From Halopseudomonas nanhaiensis (GTDB taxonomy: Bacteria > Pseudomonadota > Gammaproteobacteria > Pseudomonadales > Pseudomonadaceae), in assembly GCF_020025155.1 (NCBI RefSeq), contig NZ_CP073751.1:3411501-3475500 (forward strand): DNA of 64,000 nt. The letters are read 5' to 3'. Shown here one piece after another: positions 33,810 to 43,402 of this stretch. The position numbers and the translations under genes were made by a program. Position 1 is the stretch's first letter. Every line of letters begins with the position of its first letter. The notes below the pieces were generated by a model. That model saw only the letters and a program-made list of their open reading frames with translations. It was not told the origin of the DNA and made no database searches.

Positions 33810-35213
33810 ATGTCGAAAGCGATTCAACTGATCAAAGAGTTCGAAGTGAAGTGGGTTGACCTGCGCTTTACCGATACCAAAGGTAAGCAGCAGCACGTCA
33901 CCATGCCGGCTCGCGACGTCAACGACGACTTCTTCGAAGAAGGCAAGATGTTCGACGGTTCTTCTATCGCAGGCTGGAAGGGCATCGAAGCTTCCGACAT
34001 GATTCTCATGCCCGACGACAGCACTTCCGTTCTTGATCCGTTCACCGAAGAGCCGACGCTGATCATCGTTTGCGACATCATCGAACCGTCGACCATGCAG
34101 GGTTACGACCGTGACCCGCGCGGCATCGCTCATCGCGCCGAAGAGTATCTGAAGTCCACCGGTATCGGTGACACCGTATTCGTGGGTCCGGAGCCCGAAT
34201 TCTTCGTCTTCGACGAAGTGAAATTCAAGTCCGACATCTCCGGCTCCATGTTCAAGATCTTCTCCGAGCAGGCTTCCTGGAACACCGACGCCGACATCGA
34301 AACCGGTAACAAGGGTCACCGTCCGGGCGTCAAGGGCGGCTACTTCCCGGTTCCGCCGGTCGATCACGACCACGAAATCCGTACCGCCATGTGCAACGCC
34401 CTGGAAGAAATGGGTCTGCAGGTGGAAGTTCACCACCACGAAGTGGCGACTGCCGGCCAGAACGAAATCGGTGTGCTGTTCAACACCCTGACCAAGAAGG
34501 CTGACGAAGTGCAGACGCTGAAGTACTGCGTGCACAACGTTGCTGACGCCTACGGCAAGACCGCCACCTTCATGCCCAAGCCGCTGTATGGCGACAACGG
34601 TTCCGGTATGCACGTGCACATGTCCATCTCCAAGGATGGCAAGAACACCTTCGCTGGCGAAGGCTACTCCGGCCTGTCCGACACCGCCCTGTACTTCATC
34701 GGCGGCATCATCAAGCACGGCAAGGCACTGAACGGCTTCACCAACCCGTCGACCAACTCCTACAAGCGTCTGGTTCCCGGTTTCGAAGCGCCGGTCATGC
34801 TGGCGTACTCTGCGCGTAACCGTTCGGCCTCGATCCGTATTCCGTACGTTTCCAGCCCGAAGGCGCGCCGTATCGAAGCCCGCTTCCCGGATCCGGCTGC
34901 CAACCCCTACCTGTGCTTCGCTGCACTGCTGATGGCTGGCCTGGACGGCATCCAGAACAAGATTCACCCTGGCGATGCGGCTGACAAGAACCTGTATGAC
35001 CTGCCGCCGGAAGAAGCGGACAAGATCCCTCAGGTTTGCGGCAGCCTGAAGGAAGCCCTGGAATCGCTGGACGCCGATCGCGGCTTCCTGACCAAGGGCG
35101 GCGTATTCACCGACGAGTTCATCGACGCCTACATCGAGCTGAAGGCGGCCGAAGAAATCAAGGTGCGCACCTTCGTTCACCCGCTGGAATACGACCTGTA
35201 CTACAGCGTCTGA
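33810..35213 (+). CDS. glnA: Glutamine synthetase type I
   Basis: A 467-residue enzyme (dodecamer) that makes glutamine from glutamate, ammonia and ATP; it is the main ammonia-assimilation step. Visible signatures: '[13 protein letters not shown]' near residue 50, '[12 protein letters not shown]' (metal ligand Glu, about 128-139), '[10 protein letters not shown]' (about 264-273), and the adenylylation site in 'KNLYDLPPE' (Tyr396). This marks it as the GlnE-regulated beta class. The ATG at 33810 has GGAGG about 6 bp upstream; the frame would also allow a TTG at 33798. Codon use is strongly biased, as expected for a highly expressed gene. Two NtrC sites and a sigma-54 promoter precede it, and a strong terminator follows. 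Confidence 0.98.
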   Translation: MSKAIQLIKEFEVKWVDLRFTDTKGKQQHVTMPARDVNDDFFEEGKMFDGSSIAGWKGIEASDMILMPDDSTSVLDPFTEEPTLIIVCDIIEPSTMQGYDRDPRGIAHRAEEYLKSTGIGDTVFVGPEPEFFVFDEVKFKSDISGSMFKIFSEQASWNTDADIETGNKGHRPGVKGGYFPVPPVDHDHEIRTAMCNALEEMGLQVEVHHHEVATAGQNEIGVLFNTLTKKADEVQTLKYCVHNVADAYGKTATFMPKPLYGDNGSGMHVHMSISKDGKNTFAGEGYSGLSDTALYFIGGIIKHGKALNGFTNPSTNSYKRLVPGFEAPVMLAYSARNRSASIRIPYVSSPKARRIEARFPDPAANPYLCFAALLMAGLDGIQNKIHPGDAADKNLYDLPPEEADKIPQVCGSLKEALESLDADRGFLTKGGVFTDEFIDAYIELKAAEEIKVRTFVHPLEYDLYYSV

Positions 35214-35236
35214 ACCTGGTTCTGCCACTGCAGTCG

Positions 35237-35268
35237 AAAAAGGGTGCCCTTCGGGCGCCCTTTTTTTT
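35237..35268 (+). terminator. Intrinsic terminator of glnA
   Basis: GGGTGCCC (35242-35249) pairs with GGGCGCCC (35253-35260, one G-T pair) around a short loop and is followed by eight T residues; an A-run lies on the 5' side. It starts about 25 bp after the glnA stop codon. Confidence 0.9.
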
Positions 35269-35353
35269 CGCCTGTCCGCCGGGCGCCGTCTTGCTCTTGC
35301 CAGTCTCGCGAGCCGATGCGACGCTTTACCCAACGTCAAAGGAGTGAAAGTAG

Positions 35354-36022
35354 ATGCAGAACACAACCCTGTTTGCGGCCCTGTCGCTGGTGACCGCGAT
35401 AGTCGCGTTGCCGGCGCAGGCCGAGGTCTACACCTGGACCGACGCCGATGGAAACCGCGTCTATTCGGATCAGCAGTCGCCGGATGGCAAAGGCCAGAGC
35501 GTCGAAGTACCGAAGGTGAACACCATCGAGCCGCCGCCAGAAATGCCGAGCCTGGAGCGTGACGAATCGCAGTCGGCCGATGGCGGCTCCGGCTCGCAGC
35601 AGGCCAATTATCGGCGCCTGGCGATTACCAATCCGTCAGACGATCAGCCGGTGCGCGCCAACGATGGCAGCGTGGTGCTGACCGTCGAGACCGACCCGCC
35701 ATTGAGCAGCCGTCATCTCCTGCGCGTGGAAATGGACGGAGAGCCCACGGATGTCAGCACGCCAGGCATCGGACAATCGACTTATCAGCTGGTGGTGCCA
35801 AATGTTGATCGCGGAAGCCACGCCGTTGCGGTTGCAGTGGTCAACGCTCGCGGTGAAACCCTGCAGCGAAGCGAGCCGGTCATACTGCATGTTCAACGCA
35901 CCTCGCTAAACCAGCCCGGCCGGGGCGGTGCCAATCAGGCGCCAACCGCACCCGCGGCTCCTCGCGCACCCAATGTGCCCGCCCCGTCAGCGGCGGGCAG
36001 TGGCGCCGGCAGCGGCGGCTGA
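35354..36022 (+). CDS. DUF4124 domain-containing exported protein
   Basis: A 222-residue periplasmic protein. The signal peptide ends 'LPAQA', followed at once by the DUF4124 motif 'EVYTWTDADGNRVYSDQQSPDG' pattern (about 23-45), then an Ig-like beta region (about 85-175) with 'RLAITNPSDDQPVRANDGSVVLTVETDPPL' features, and a low-complexity Pro/Ala/Gly tail. The function of the family is not known. The position between glnA and ntrBC is conserved in pseudomonads. The ATG at 35354 is preceded by AAAGGAGTG with slightly long spacing (12 bp). Confidence 0.88.
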   Translation: MQNTTLFAALSLVTAIVALPAQAEVYTWTDADGNRVYSDQQSPDGKGQSVEVPKVNTIEPPPEMPSLERDESQSADGGSGSQQANYRRLAITNPSDDQPVRANDGSVVLTVETDPPLSSRHLLRVEMDGEPTDVSTPGIGQSTYQLVVPNVDRGSHAVAVAVVNARGETLQRSEPVILHVQRTSLNQPGRGGANQAPTAPAAPRAPNVPAPSAAGSGAGSGG

Positions 36023-36040
36023 ATTCGCTCCCTCAACCAA

Positions 36041-36067
36041 CAAGCGCACCATTTAGGTGCGTTTTTT
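36041..36067 (+). terminator. Intrinsic terminator after DUF4124 gene
   Basis: CGCACC (36045-36050) pairs with GGTGCG (36056-36061) around ATTTA and is followed by TTTTTT, 22 bp beyond the stop codon. It isolates ntrBC from the upstream genes. Confidence 0.82.
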
Positions 36068-36319
36068 ATTTTGGGGTGTCATTCTTTGTGCACGCGCTGC
36101 CAAGGATTCGAGCGCCCTCGATTGATCAGGCGGTGGGAGAGTAGCCGCTCTTCGCGCAAAGGACCCCGCTCCATCGCCCTGTCCTTCCCGCCTGTAAAGG
36201 CTCAGGGTCCTGTGACGGCTTCCCGAGCATGGACGTTGCGAGTTCGCGCGCGGGATCGCACAGAGCAATTACGCTTGCGCCCTGTATTGGTTCGCTTCTT
36301 GCATTTCCATGCTCACATT

Positions 36320-37411
36320 ATGGATACCGATATGCTGCCCGACCGTTACCTCAGACAGATCCTCGACAATCTCACCACAGCCGTGATGCTGCTGGACGCC
36401 GAGTTGCGCCTGACCTACCTCAATCCTGCCGCTGAAATGTTGCTCGCGGTCAGCGGGCAACGCGTGCTGCGCCAACCGGTCGGGGAGCTGTTCAACGATA
36501 CGAGCGCCGCCCTGGCGTCGCTGCTCGGCTCGCTGAAAACCGGTGACCCATTCACCAAACGCGAGGCGCAGCTGAACCTGGCCAACGGTCAGGCGTTGAT
36601 GGTCGATTATTCGGTGACCCCGATCACTGCCGGTGAACGCGACTGGATACTGATGGAGCTGTACCCCCGCGACAGGTTGTTGCGCATCACCAAGGAAGAG
36701 GCGCAGCTCTCCAAACAGGAAGTGACCAAGGTTCTGGTGCGCGGGCTGGCTCACGAGATCAAGAATCCACTGGGCGGCATCCGCGGGGCGGCGCAGTTGC
36801 TGGCACGCGAGCTCCCGGAAGAGTCGCTGAAGGACTATACGGACGTGATCATCGCCGAAGCCGACCGACTGCGGAATCTGGTCGATCGCATGCTCGGGCC
36901 CTACCGACCACCGAACCTGCAACCGCTCAACGTTCACGAGATCACCGAGCGGGTGATCAGCCTGTTGCAGGCCGAGACCCAGGGCCGCCTTACCTTGCAG
37001 CGCGACTATGATCCGAGCATTCCCGACATCATGGGCGATCGCGAGCAGTTGATTCAGGCTGTGCTCAATATCGTACGCAACGCGATGCAGGCTATCGAGG
37101 CAGCGCAAGGCCTGGAGACAGGCGAAATCACGCTGGAAACCCGGGCCCTTCGCCAGTTCACCATCGGCCAGGTGCGCCACCGCCTGGTCTGCCGAATCCA
37201 GATCATCGATAACGGACCCGGCATACCCGACGACATCGTCGAAAGCATCTTCTATCCCATGGTCAGCGGCCGTGCCGAAGGCACCGGACTGGGGTTGTCC
37301 ATCACGCAGAATATCGTCAGCCAGCATCAGGGCCTGATCGAATGCGAGAGCGCACCCGGCCGCACCCTGTTTACCCTGTTCCTGCCACTGGAACACAGCC
37401 CCGGAGAGTGA
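36320..37411 (+). CDS. ntrB: Nitrogen regulation sensor histidine kinase NtrB
   Basis: A 363-residue cytoplasmic kinase/phosphatase of NtrC, controlled by PII. An N-terminal PAS domain ('ILDNLTTAVMLLDAELRLTYLNPAAEMLL', about 14-120) precedes the H box 'GLAHEIKNPLGG' (about 147-158) and the catalytic domain with N box 'NIVRNAMQAIE', G1 'DNGPGIP' and G2 'GTGLGLSI'. The ATG at 36320 starts the protein close to the PAS domain as in relatives; an ATG at 36332 is equally possible and neither has a strong ribosome site. About 250 bp of upstream sequence holds no other gene. ntrC follows after 4 bp. Confidence 0.96.
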   Translation: MDTDMLPDRYLRQILDNLTTAVMLLDAELRLTYLNPAAEMLLAVSGQRVLRQPVGELFNDTSAALASLLGSLKTGDPFTKREAQLNLANGQALMVDYSVTPITAGERDWILMELYPRDRLLRITKEEAQLSKQEVTKVLVRGLAHEIKNPLGGIRGAAQLLARELPEESLKDYTDVIIAEADRLRNLVDRMLGPYRPPNLQPLNVHEITERVISLLQAETQGRLTLQRDYDPSIPDIMGDREQLIQAVLNIVRNAMQAIEAAQGLETGEITLETRALRQFTIGQVRHRLVCRIQIIDNGPGIPDDIVESIFYPMVSGRAEGTGLGLSITQNIVSQHQGLIECESAPGRTLFTLFLPLEHSPGE

Positions 37412-37415
37412 ATCC

Positions 37416-38846
37416 ATGAGCCGAGCCGAAAATGTCTGGATTGTCGATGATGACCGCTCCATCCGCTGGGTGCTGGAAAAGGCGCTGCAGCAGGAGGGGA
37501 TGGAGCCGGTCTGCTTCGACAGTGCCGACAGCGCGCTGGCGCGGCTTTCACGGCAACACCCCGACGTACTGATCAGCGACATCCGCATGCCGGGCACCAG
37601 CGGGCTGGAAATGCTCGCGCAGATTCGCGATCAACACCCGCGCATGCCCGTGATCATCATGACCGCACACTCCGATTTGGACAGTGCCGTCGCGTCCTAT
37701 CAGGGCGGTGCCTTCGAGTATCTTCCCAAGCCATTCGACGTTGACGAAGCGGTAGCCCTGGTACGTCGCGCCCTGGCACACAGCCGTGAGCAGGAAGGCC
37801 AGGAGCCGGAAACGGCGCAAACGCGGACCCCCGAGATCATTGGCGAGGCCCCGGCGATGCAGGAGGTGTTCCGCGCAATCGGCCGGCTCTCGCATTCGAA
37901 CATTACCGTGCTGATCAACGGCGAATCAGGCACCGGCAAGGAGCTGGTGGCCCATGCCCTGCATCGGCACAGCCCAAGGGCGCGCAACCCGTTCATCGCC
38001 CTGAATATGGCGGCAATCCCCAAGGACCTGATGGAGTCGGAGCTGTTCGGCCACGAGAAAGGCGCCTTCACCGGCGCTGCCGTGCAGCGACGTGGTCGCT
38101 TCGAGCAGGCGGATGGCGGCACGCTGTTTCTCGATGAAATCGGCGACATGCCCGCTGAAACCCAGACCCGGCTGCTGCGTGTTCTCGCCGATGGCGAGTT
38201 CTACCGTGTCGGCGGGCATACCCCGATCAAGGTAGACGTTCGCATCATCGCGGCCACGCACCAGGACCTCGAAGGACTGGTACAAGCCGGCAAGTTCCGC
38301 GAGGATCTGTTCCACCGTTTGAATGTTATCCGCATACACATTCCCAAGCTGGCCGAACGCCGTGAGGACATTCCCGCCCTTGCGCAGCACTTCCTGGCCC
38401 GTGCTGCACAGGAGCTGGCAGTAGAACCCAAGGTGCTCAAGCAACAGACCCAGGACTACCTGCGTACGCTCCCCTGGCCGGGCAACGTGCGGCAGCTGGA
38501 AAACACCTGCCGCTGGATTACGGTCATGGCGTCGAGCCGTGAAGTACTCGTCGAGGATCTGCCCCCGGAACTGCTCACTCAGCACCAGGAAAGTGCACCC
38601 GACGGGCATTGGGAGCACAGTTTGCGCACGTGGGCCGATCAGGAACTGGCGCGCGGGGTGACCAATCTGCTCGATGTCGCGGTGCCAGCATTCGAGCGGA
38701 TCATGATCGAAACCGCCCTCAAGCACACCGCCGGCCGACGCCGCGATGCCGCGCAGCTACTGGGCTGGGGCCGTAATACCCTGACCCGGAAGATCAAGGA
38801 GCTGGGGATGAATATCGACGGGCACGACGAGGACGAAAGCGAGTAA
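37416..38846 (+). CDS. ntrC: Nitrogen regulator NtrC, sigma-54-dependent response regulator
   Basis: A 476-residue activator. Receiver domain (about 5-120) with acidic pocket Asp11-13, phosphorylated Asp55 ('LISDIRMPG') and 'KPF'; AAA+ domain (about 140-380) with Walker A 'GESGTGKE', the sigma-54 contact loop 'GAFTGA' and Walker B 'GGTLFLDEIGDM'; C-terminal Fis-type helix-turn-helix (about 435-468, 'GRRRDAAQLLGWGRNTLTRKI'). Phosphorylated by NtrB under nitrogen limitation, it would bind the two sites upstream of glnA in this window. It is followed by a strong terminator. Confidence 0.97.
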   Translation: MSRAENVWIVDDDRSIRWVLEKALQQEGMEPVCFDSADSALARLSRQHPDVLISDIRMPGTSGLEMLAQIRDQHPRMPVIIMTAHSDLDSAVASYQGGAFEYLPKPFDVDEAVALVRRALAHSREQEGQEPETAQTRTPEIIGEAPAMQEVFRAIGRLSHSNITVLINGESGTGKELVAHALHRHSPRARNPFIALNMAAIPKDLMESELFGHEKGAFTGAAVQRRGRFEQADGGTLFLDEIGDMPAETQTRLLRVLADGEFYRVGGHTPIKVDVRIIAATHQDLEGLVQAGKFREDLFHRLNVIRIHIPKLAERREDIPALAQHFLARAAQELAVEPKVLKQQTQDYLRTLPWPGNVRQLENTCRWITVMASSREVLVEDLPPELLTQHQESAPDGHWEHSLRTWADQELARGVTNLLDVAVPAFERIMIETALKHTAGRRRDAAQLLGWGRNTLTRKIKELGMNIDGHDEDESE

Positions 38847-38903
38847 AGCTCGTCGTTCAGAGTATTGGCACGCTTGATGCTTTAACTACTACGGGTGTAT
38901 TGG

Positions 38904-38943
38904 GGTGGCTCCGGTTCAGGCAGGCTGGAGTCGCCTTTTTTTT
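38904..38943 (+). terminator. Intrinsic terminator of ntrBC
   Basis: GGTGGCTCC (38904-38912) pairs fully with GGAGTCGCC (38927-38935), two positions being G-T pairs, followed by eight T residues. It lies 58 bp past the ntrC stop codon. Confidence 0.8.
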
Positions 38944-39107
38944 GCCCGCACTTTTCCTCTCCCTCGATTCGCCCTTAACTTCCGCTGTTCCCTTCCCGCA
39001 GGGTGCTCACCAGCCGTTCGCATCGTGGCAGGTCCACGAATGGTTGGGGTTGTCGCCGCGGCACCCGTCTGTACACTATCGCCGACCCAGCGTTCGGAAG
39101 CCCTCGC

Positions 39108-39572
39108 ATGTTTCACATCGCCCTGCTCGAACCCGAGATACCGCCAAATACCGGCAACATCATCCGCCTGTGCGCCAACACCGGATGCCAGCTGCATCTG
39201 ATCGAGCCTCTGGGTTTCGAGCTGGACGACAAGCGACTGCGCCGGGCGGGACTCGATTACCACGAGTTCGCCGCGGTGAATACCTACGCGACGCTCGAGG
39301 CGTGCCTGGCTGCCGTGTCGCCGCCGCGGGTGTTCGCGCTGAGCACCAAGGGCACCCGTGCGTTCACCGAGGTGCGCTATCAGCCCGGTGACCTTTTTCT
39401 TTTCGGTCCGGAGAGTCGCGGTCTGCCGGTCGAGGTACGCGAGAGTCTGCCGGCCGAGCAGGTGCTGCGCATCCCCATGCGACCGGACAGCCGCAGCCTG
39501 AACCTGTCGAACAGCGCAGCGGTGCTGATCTTTGAAGCGTGGCGCCAGCATGATTTTACAGGTGGCGGGTAG
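39108..39572 (+). CDS. trmL: tRNA (cytidine/uridine-2'-O-)-methyltransferase TrmL
   Basis: A 154-residue SPOUT-fold enzyme that methylates the ribose of wobble base 34 in tRNA-Leu. The start '[26 protein letters not shown]' pattern and the trefoil-knot AdoMet motifs '[10 protein letters not shown]' (about 99-108) and '[19 protein letters not shown]' (about 124-142) are nearly invariant in TrmL. Length is typical. The ATG at 39108 is used; upstream codons in the open frame overlap the intergenic region. The ribosome site is weak. A long REP array follows immediately. Confidence 0.95.
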   Translation: MFHIALLEPEIPPNTGNIIRLCANTGCQLHLIEPLGFELDDKRLRRAGLDYHEFAAVNTYATLEACLAAVSPPRVFALSTKGTRAFTEVRYQPGDLFLFGPESRGLPVEVRESLPAEQVLRIPMRPDSRSLNLSNSAAVLIFEAWRQHDFTGGG

Positions 39573-39591
39573 CCCCGCGAACCGTAGGCTC

Positions 39592-40092
39592 GTGTAAGTG
39601 CATCTGGGCGCGAATGGCGGCGTAAACCCTTCGCGGTCATGCCCGCTCCTACGGGAATGCGAATCCGCGGGGTTTGGCGGGGTTCTGTAGGAGCGCACCT
39701 GGGCAATGGCGGCGTAAACCCTTCGCGGTCATGCCCTCTCCTACGGGAATGCGAATCCACGGGGGTTGGCGGGCTTCTGTAGGAGCGCACCTGGGCGCGA
39801 ATAGCGGCGTAAACCCTTCGCGGTCATGCCCGCTCCTACGGGAATGTGAATCTGCAGGGTTTGGCGGGGTTCTGTAGGAGCGCACCTGGGCACGAATGGC
39901 GGCGTAAACCCTTCGCGGTCATGCCCGCTTCTACGGGATGTGAATCTGCAGGGATTGGCGGGCTTCTGTAGGAGCGCACCTGGGCGCGAATAGCGGCGTA
40001 AACCCTTCGCGGTCATGCCCGCTCCTACAAGAATGTGAATCCGCAGGGATTGGCGGGGTTCTGTAGGAGCGCACCTGGGCGCGAACAGCGGC
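39592..40092. repeat. REP/BIME array: five tandem units of about 95 bp plus a partial sixth
   Basis: Units begin with GTAGGAGCGCACCTGGGC at 39687, 39779, 39874, 39968 and 40063, i.e. spacings of 92, 95, 94 and 95 bp, with a degenerate first unit from about 39592. Each unit contains an inverted pair, GTAGGAGCG... and ...CGCTCCTAC, around a TTCGCGGTCATGCCC core, matching the Pseudomonas REP pattern (GTAGGAGCGGGC...GCGAAGG on the other strand). It fills most of the 610-bp gap between trmL and the quinone reductase. Open frames across it on either strand repeat with the array and are not genes. Confidence 0.92.
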
Positions 40093-40134
40093 TTGCCTCG
40101 TCTGCGCCGCCTCCCGCCGATAGTCCGCCTTACA

Positions 40135-40165
40135 CAACAAAGCCGGCGCGAGGCCGGCTTTGTTG
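40135..40165. terminator. Bidirectional intrinsic terminator between REP array and quinone reductase gene
   Basis: CAACAAAGCCGGC (40135-40147) pairs with GCCGGCTTTGTTG (40153-40165) around a GCGAG loop, a perfect 13-bp stem. It lies 17 bp past the stop codon of the minus-strand quinone reductase gene. Confidence 0.75.
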
Positions 40166-40182
40166 GGGCTGACAGGGCGCAG

Positions 40183-41160
40183 TTAGCGCACCTTGACCAC
40201 AACCTTGCCTACGGCTTTGCGCGAGCTCAGCACGTCCAGCGCTTGCTCGTACTCTTCAAGGTTGTAGGTCTGCGATACCAGCGGCTTGAGCTTGCCTTCA
40301 CTGTACCAGGCGAACAGCTGCTGGAAGTTCTCCAGATTGGCCTGCGGTTCACGCGCAGCGAAGGAGCCCCAGAATACGCCGACGATCGACGAACCCTTGA
40401 GCAGCGCCAGGTTGACCGGGAATTCAGGAATGCGGCCACTGGCGAAGCCGATGACCAGCAGACGGCCCTTCCAGTTGATCGAACGCACGGCCTGGTCGAA
40501 CAGATCGCCACCGACCGGATCGTAGATCACATCCGCACCCTTGCCGCCGGTGAGTTCCTTGACCTTGTCCTTGAGGCTGTCTTCGCTGTAGTTGATCAGT
40601 TCATCCGCGCCGGCTTGCTTGGCCACTTCGAGCTTTTCCGCACTGGAGGCTGCCGCGATCACGCGTGCGCCCATGGCCTTGCCGATCTCGACCGCTGCCA
40701 GGCCCACGCCACCGGATGCGCCCAGCACCAGCAGCGTCTCGCCAGGCTTGAGTTCGCCGCGCTGCTTGAGCGCATGCATGGAAGTACCGTAAGTCATGCT
40801 GAAACCGGCAGCGGTGACGTAGTCCATGTCCTGCGGCATCGGCAGCACACGGTTGCCGTCGACGGCAATCTTCTCGGCGTAGCTGCCGAAACCGGTGAGC
40901 GCCATGACCCGGTCGCCCGCCTTGACGTGCTTGACGCTCTCGCCGACGCTGGCGATCACGCCTGCGGCTTCACCACCGGGTGAGAAAGGGAACGGCGGCT
41001 TGAGCTGGTATTTGCCTTCGATGATCAGCGTGTCAGGGAAGTTGACGCCGGCCGCGTGGATGTCGATGACGACCTCGTTTTTCTTGGCTACCGGGTCCGC
41101 GGTTTCTTCGAGGACGAGGCTGCTGGCAGGCCCGAATTCTTTGCACAATACGGCTTTCAT
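40183..41160 (-). CDS. NADPH:quinone oxidoreductase family protein (zinc-free MDR)
   Basis: A 325-residue medium-chain dehydrogenase/reductase of the quinone oxidoreductase group. The N-terminal GroES-like domain begins 'MKAVLCKEFGPASSLVLEE' and contains 'AAGVNFPDTLIIEGKYQ' and 'FPFSPGGEAAGVI'; the Rossmann domain has 'VLGASGGVGLAAVEIGKA' (about 145-162) and 'GGKGADVIYDPVGGD'. No zinc-binding cysteine cluster is present, as in the QOR subgroup. The ATG at 41160 has AAGGGAG at good spacing; the frame continuing to 41514 is not supported. The natural substrate (quinone, enal or other) is not determined. Confidence 0.92.
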   Translation of the reverse strand: MKAVLCKEFGPASSLVLEETADPVAKKNEVVIDIHAAGVNFPDTLIIEGKYQLKPPFPFSPGGEAAGVIASVGESVKHVKAGDRVMALTGFGSYAEKIAVDGNRVLPMPQDMDYVTAAGFSMTYGTSMHALKQRGELKPGETLLVLGASGGVGLAAVEIGKAMGARVIAAASSAEKLEVAKQAGADELINYSEDSLKDKVKELTGGKGADVIYDPVGGDLFDQAVRSINWKGRLLVIGFASGRIPEFPVNLALLKGSSIVGVFWGSFAAREPQANLENFQQLFAWYSEGKLKPLVSQTYNLEEYEQALDVLSSRKAVGKVVVKVR

Positions 41161-41329
41161 GTTGGCTCCCTTGGTGACGTTCTTGACGAGGATTTGCCAC
41201 AGTCTAGTCGCTCCCCCGCTCAAGCGGTCAATCACCATGGCTTCGGGTGATCCATGTCCATAACAGGCCAGCCATTTGGCGACGGCGAGGCGCTCGGCTA
41301 TCCTGTGCCAAATCACTGGAGTATCCGCC

Positions 41330-41734
41330 GTGCACCGCCCTACCCGTTTGCTGTTTGCCCTGTTATGCCTGGTCGCTCTGAGCACCCCGTTGAAGGCCGA
41401 GGAGCCTGTTACTGCCGAGCCGCAATACGTCGAACTCAAACCGGCGTTTGTCGGAACCATCGGCCCCGGACCGAAGATCCAGTATCTGAAAGTGGACGTG
41501 GCGCTGCGCGTCAATCAGCCTGCGGCGGTGGCAAAGGTGCAATACCACGATCCGCTGATCCGCAATGCGCTGGTCGGGCTCTTTGCGCGGCAGTCACGCG
41601 AAGCGCTGGCGACGCTGGAAGGGAAGGAGCAGCTGCGCGCCGAAGCGCTGGCTGCCGTGCGCACCGTATTGGAGGAAGAGGAAGGCGAACCGCTGGTCGA
41701 CGACCTGCTGTTCACCAACCTGATCACTCAGTAA
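41330..41734 (+). CDS. FliL-like exported protein
   Basis: A 134-residue protein with an N-terminal signal ('LLFALLCLVALSTPLKAEE') and a FliL-type domain: 'PQYVELKPAFVGTIGPGPKIQYLKVDVALRV' (about 28-60), then 'DPLIRNALVGLFARQSREAL' and a C-terminal 'VDDLLFTNLITQ' strand. It resembles the stand-alone FliL-like proteins of Pseudomonas that lie outside flagellar operons; FliL proteins bind the stator complex, but no flagellar genes are near. GTG at 41330 is the start, with GGAG at 41318-41321. It is convergent with gshA (15 bp between stops). Confidence 0.82.
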   Translation: MHRPTRLLFALLCLVALSTPLKAEEPVTAEPQYVELKPAFVGTIGPGPKIQYLKVDVALRVNQPAAVAKVQYHDPLIRNALVGLFARQSREALATLEGKEQLRAEALAAVRTVLEEEEGEPLVDDLLFTNLITQ

Positions 41735-41749
41735 GACGTCAGCGGATGT

Positions 41750-43327
41750 TCATCCCTGCTGGCTGAGATAGCGCTCCACAAAGGTGTCGAAGTCGATCTC
41801 GTCGGCCGCCTCGATCGCTGTCTGTTCGGCCAGCGAGGCATCGGCCTGGGTGCGGAACGCTCGCAGGCTATCGGAGTCCAGCGGACGCTCAATGAAGTGC
41901 TTGCGGTGGGCTTCCGATTGCGCCAGGGCGAAGCGGAAGAAGCTGTTGCCATGCCGCTCGATGTCCGCCAGTACCTGCGCTGACGGGGTGAGCGCTGCGT
42001 TGTGCAGTTTGTCCCGCTGCCTGGCCAGGCTCTTGCTATAGGCGCTGGTCTGCCGGGTCTCGTCGAGCAGCCCCGCACAGGCCGCGATCTTGTCCAGCAG
42101 ATCGAGTCCCCAGTCCTGCAATGAGCGCGGCTGCCCCGCATCGCTCAGCTGCAGGCCCGGCTCACGTCCCCGCTTGACCGAAAGCGCGAAGTTGTCCGCC
42201 AGCTCAGCGCAGCTTTGCGGGTCATGGGCAGGGCTGTCCTCCAGCGCACAATACAGCAGGAAGCAGTCGAGGAACCGCGCGGTTTCCGGCTCGATTCCCA
42301 TGGGCGAATAGGGATCGATGTCCATGCAGCGCACTTCGATATATTCGACCCCACGCGAGGCCAGCGCATGCACCGGCTTCTCGCCACTGCGGGTGACCCG
42401 CTTGGGACGGATCGGGCTGTAGAACTCGTTTTCGATTTGCAGCAGGTTTGTGTTCAGCTGCTGCCACTGACCATCGGCATCATGCGTACCCAGTGCAGCG
42501 TACGGCGCATAGGGAATGCCGGTGGCCTCACGCATGCTGGCGATGTAGTTATCCAGGCTGTTGTAACAGACGTTGAGGCCGGACTGGGCGTTGTTGTTGT
42601 AACCCAGGTCGCTCATGCGCAGGCTGGTCGCGTACGGCAGATACAGGCTGCGCTCGCCGAGGCGCTCGAGCTTGTGATCACGGCCCTGCAGAAAGCTGGC
42701 ACAGACGGCAGGCGAGGCGCCGAACAGGTACATCAACAGCCAGGCATAGCGGCGGAAATTGCGAATCAGCGCCACATAGCGCTCGGACTGATAATCCTGG
42801 GGCGGTCGGTGGTCGCCGCTGCGCTGCGCAAGCGCAGCCCATAATTGCGGTGGAAGCGAGAAATTGTAGTGGATGCCTGCGATGCACTGCATGGCCTTCC
42901 CGTAACGCACGGCCAGACCTCGCCGGTAAACGTGCTTGAGCATGCCGATGTTGGAAGTGCCATACCAGGCGATCGGTATATCGACGTCTGCCGCCGGCAG
43001 CAGGCAGGGCATCGACTCGGTCCACAGGCGCTCGTCGCCGAGCTGCGCATAGGTGAAGCGGTGAATGCGGTCGAGACTGTCGAACAGGCCGTCGATATCG
43101 GCGCTGACCGGCGTGATCAGCTCCAGCAGGGCTTCGGAATAGTCGGTGGTGATGGTCGGGTGCGTCAGCGCCGAGCCCAGACCCAGCGGATGCGGTGTGC
43201 GCGCCAGCGCCCCGTCCGCACTGATACGCAGACTTTCCTTTTCGATACCGTGCAGGCATCCGCGCAGCAGCTCGCGGTGGGTCGGCTGGCTGAGCAAATC
43301 AAGGCTGTCGCTGAGCGTTGGTGACAA
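41750..43327 (-). CDS. gshA: Glutamate-cysteine ligase
   Basis: A 525-residue enzyme of the proteobacterial GshA type, which joins glutamate and cysteine in the first, rate-limiting step of glutathione synthesis. Motifs include 'LLRGCLHGIEKESLRI' near the N-terminus (metal/ATP Glu residues), 'LTHPTITTDYSEALLELITP' (about 53-72), 'GIHYNFSLP' (about 150-158) and 'YIEVRCMDIDPYSPMGIE' (about 325-342). The start appears to be a TTG at 43327, with AAGGA 8 bp upstream; no ATG exists near the conserved N-terminus. The partner gshB is in this window at 61118, far away and on the other strand. Confidence 0.96.
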   Translation of the reverse strand: MSPTLSDSLDLLSQPTHRELLRGCLHGIEKESLRISADGALARTPHPLGLGSALTHPTITTDYSEALLELITPVSADIDGLFDSLDRIHRFTYAQLGDERLWTESMPCLLPAADVDIPIAWYGTSNIGMLKHVYRRGLAVRYGKAMQCIAGIHYNFSLPPQLWAALAQRSGDHRPPQDYQSERYVALIRNFRRYAWLLMYLFGASPAVCASFLQGRDHKLERLGERSLYLPYATSLRMSDLGYNNNAQSGLNVCYNSLDNYIASMREATGIPYAPYAALGTHDADGQWQQLNTNLLQIENEFYSPIRPKRVTRSGEKPVHALASRGVEYIEVRCMDIDPYSPMGIEPETARFLDCFLLYCALEDSPAHDPQSCAELADNFALSVKRGREPGLQLSDAGQPRSLQDWGLDLLDKIAACAGLLDETRQTSAYSKSLARQRDKLHNAALTPSAQVLADIERHGNSFFRFALAQSEAHRKHFIERPLDSDSLRAFRTQADASLAEQTAIEAADEIDFDTFVERYLSQQG

Positions 43328-43402
43328 TTCGTCGTTCCTTAAGGCAGTGCGCCGGTGACGCGAAGGCGTGCCGGCATTCGAGCTAGTTGAGTATAGGAGC
43401 GG

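Noticed and set aside
36071-36319. N-terminal extension of NtrB by 83 residues
   Set aside because: The extension is low in conserved features, overlaps the upstream terminator, and relatives begin just before the PAS domain.
39592-40092. Possible CRISPR array or small genes in the 95-bp repeats
   Set aside because: Units are continuous without unique spacers of constant length, each holds a REP-type palindrome, and no cas genes are present. The frames across it only repeat the array.
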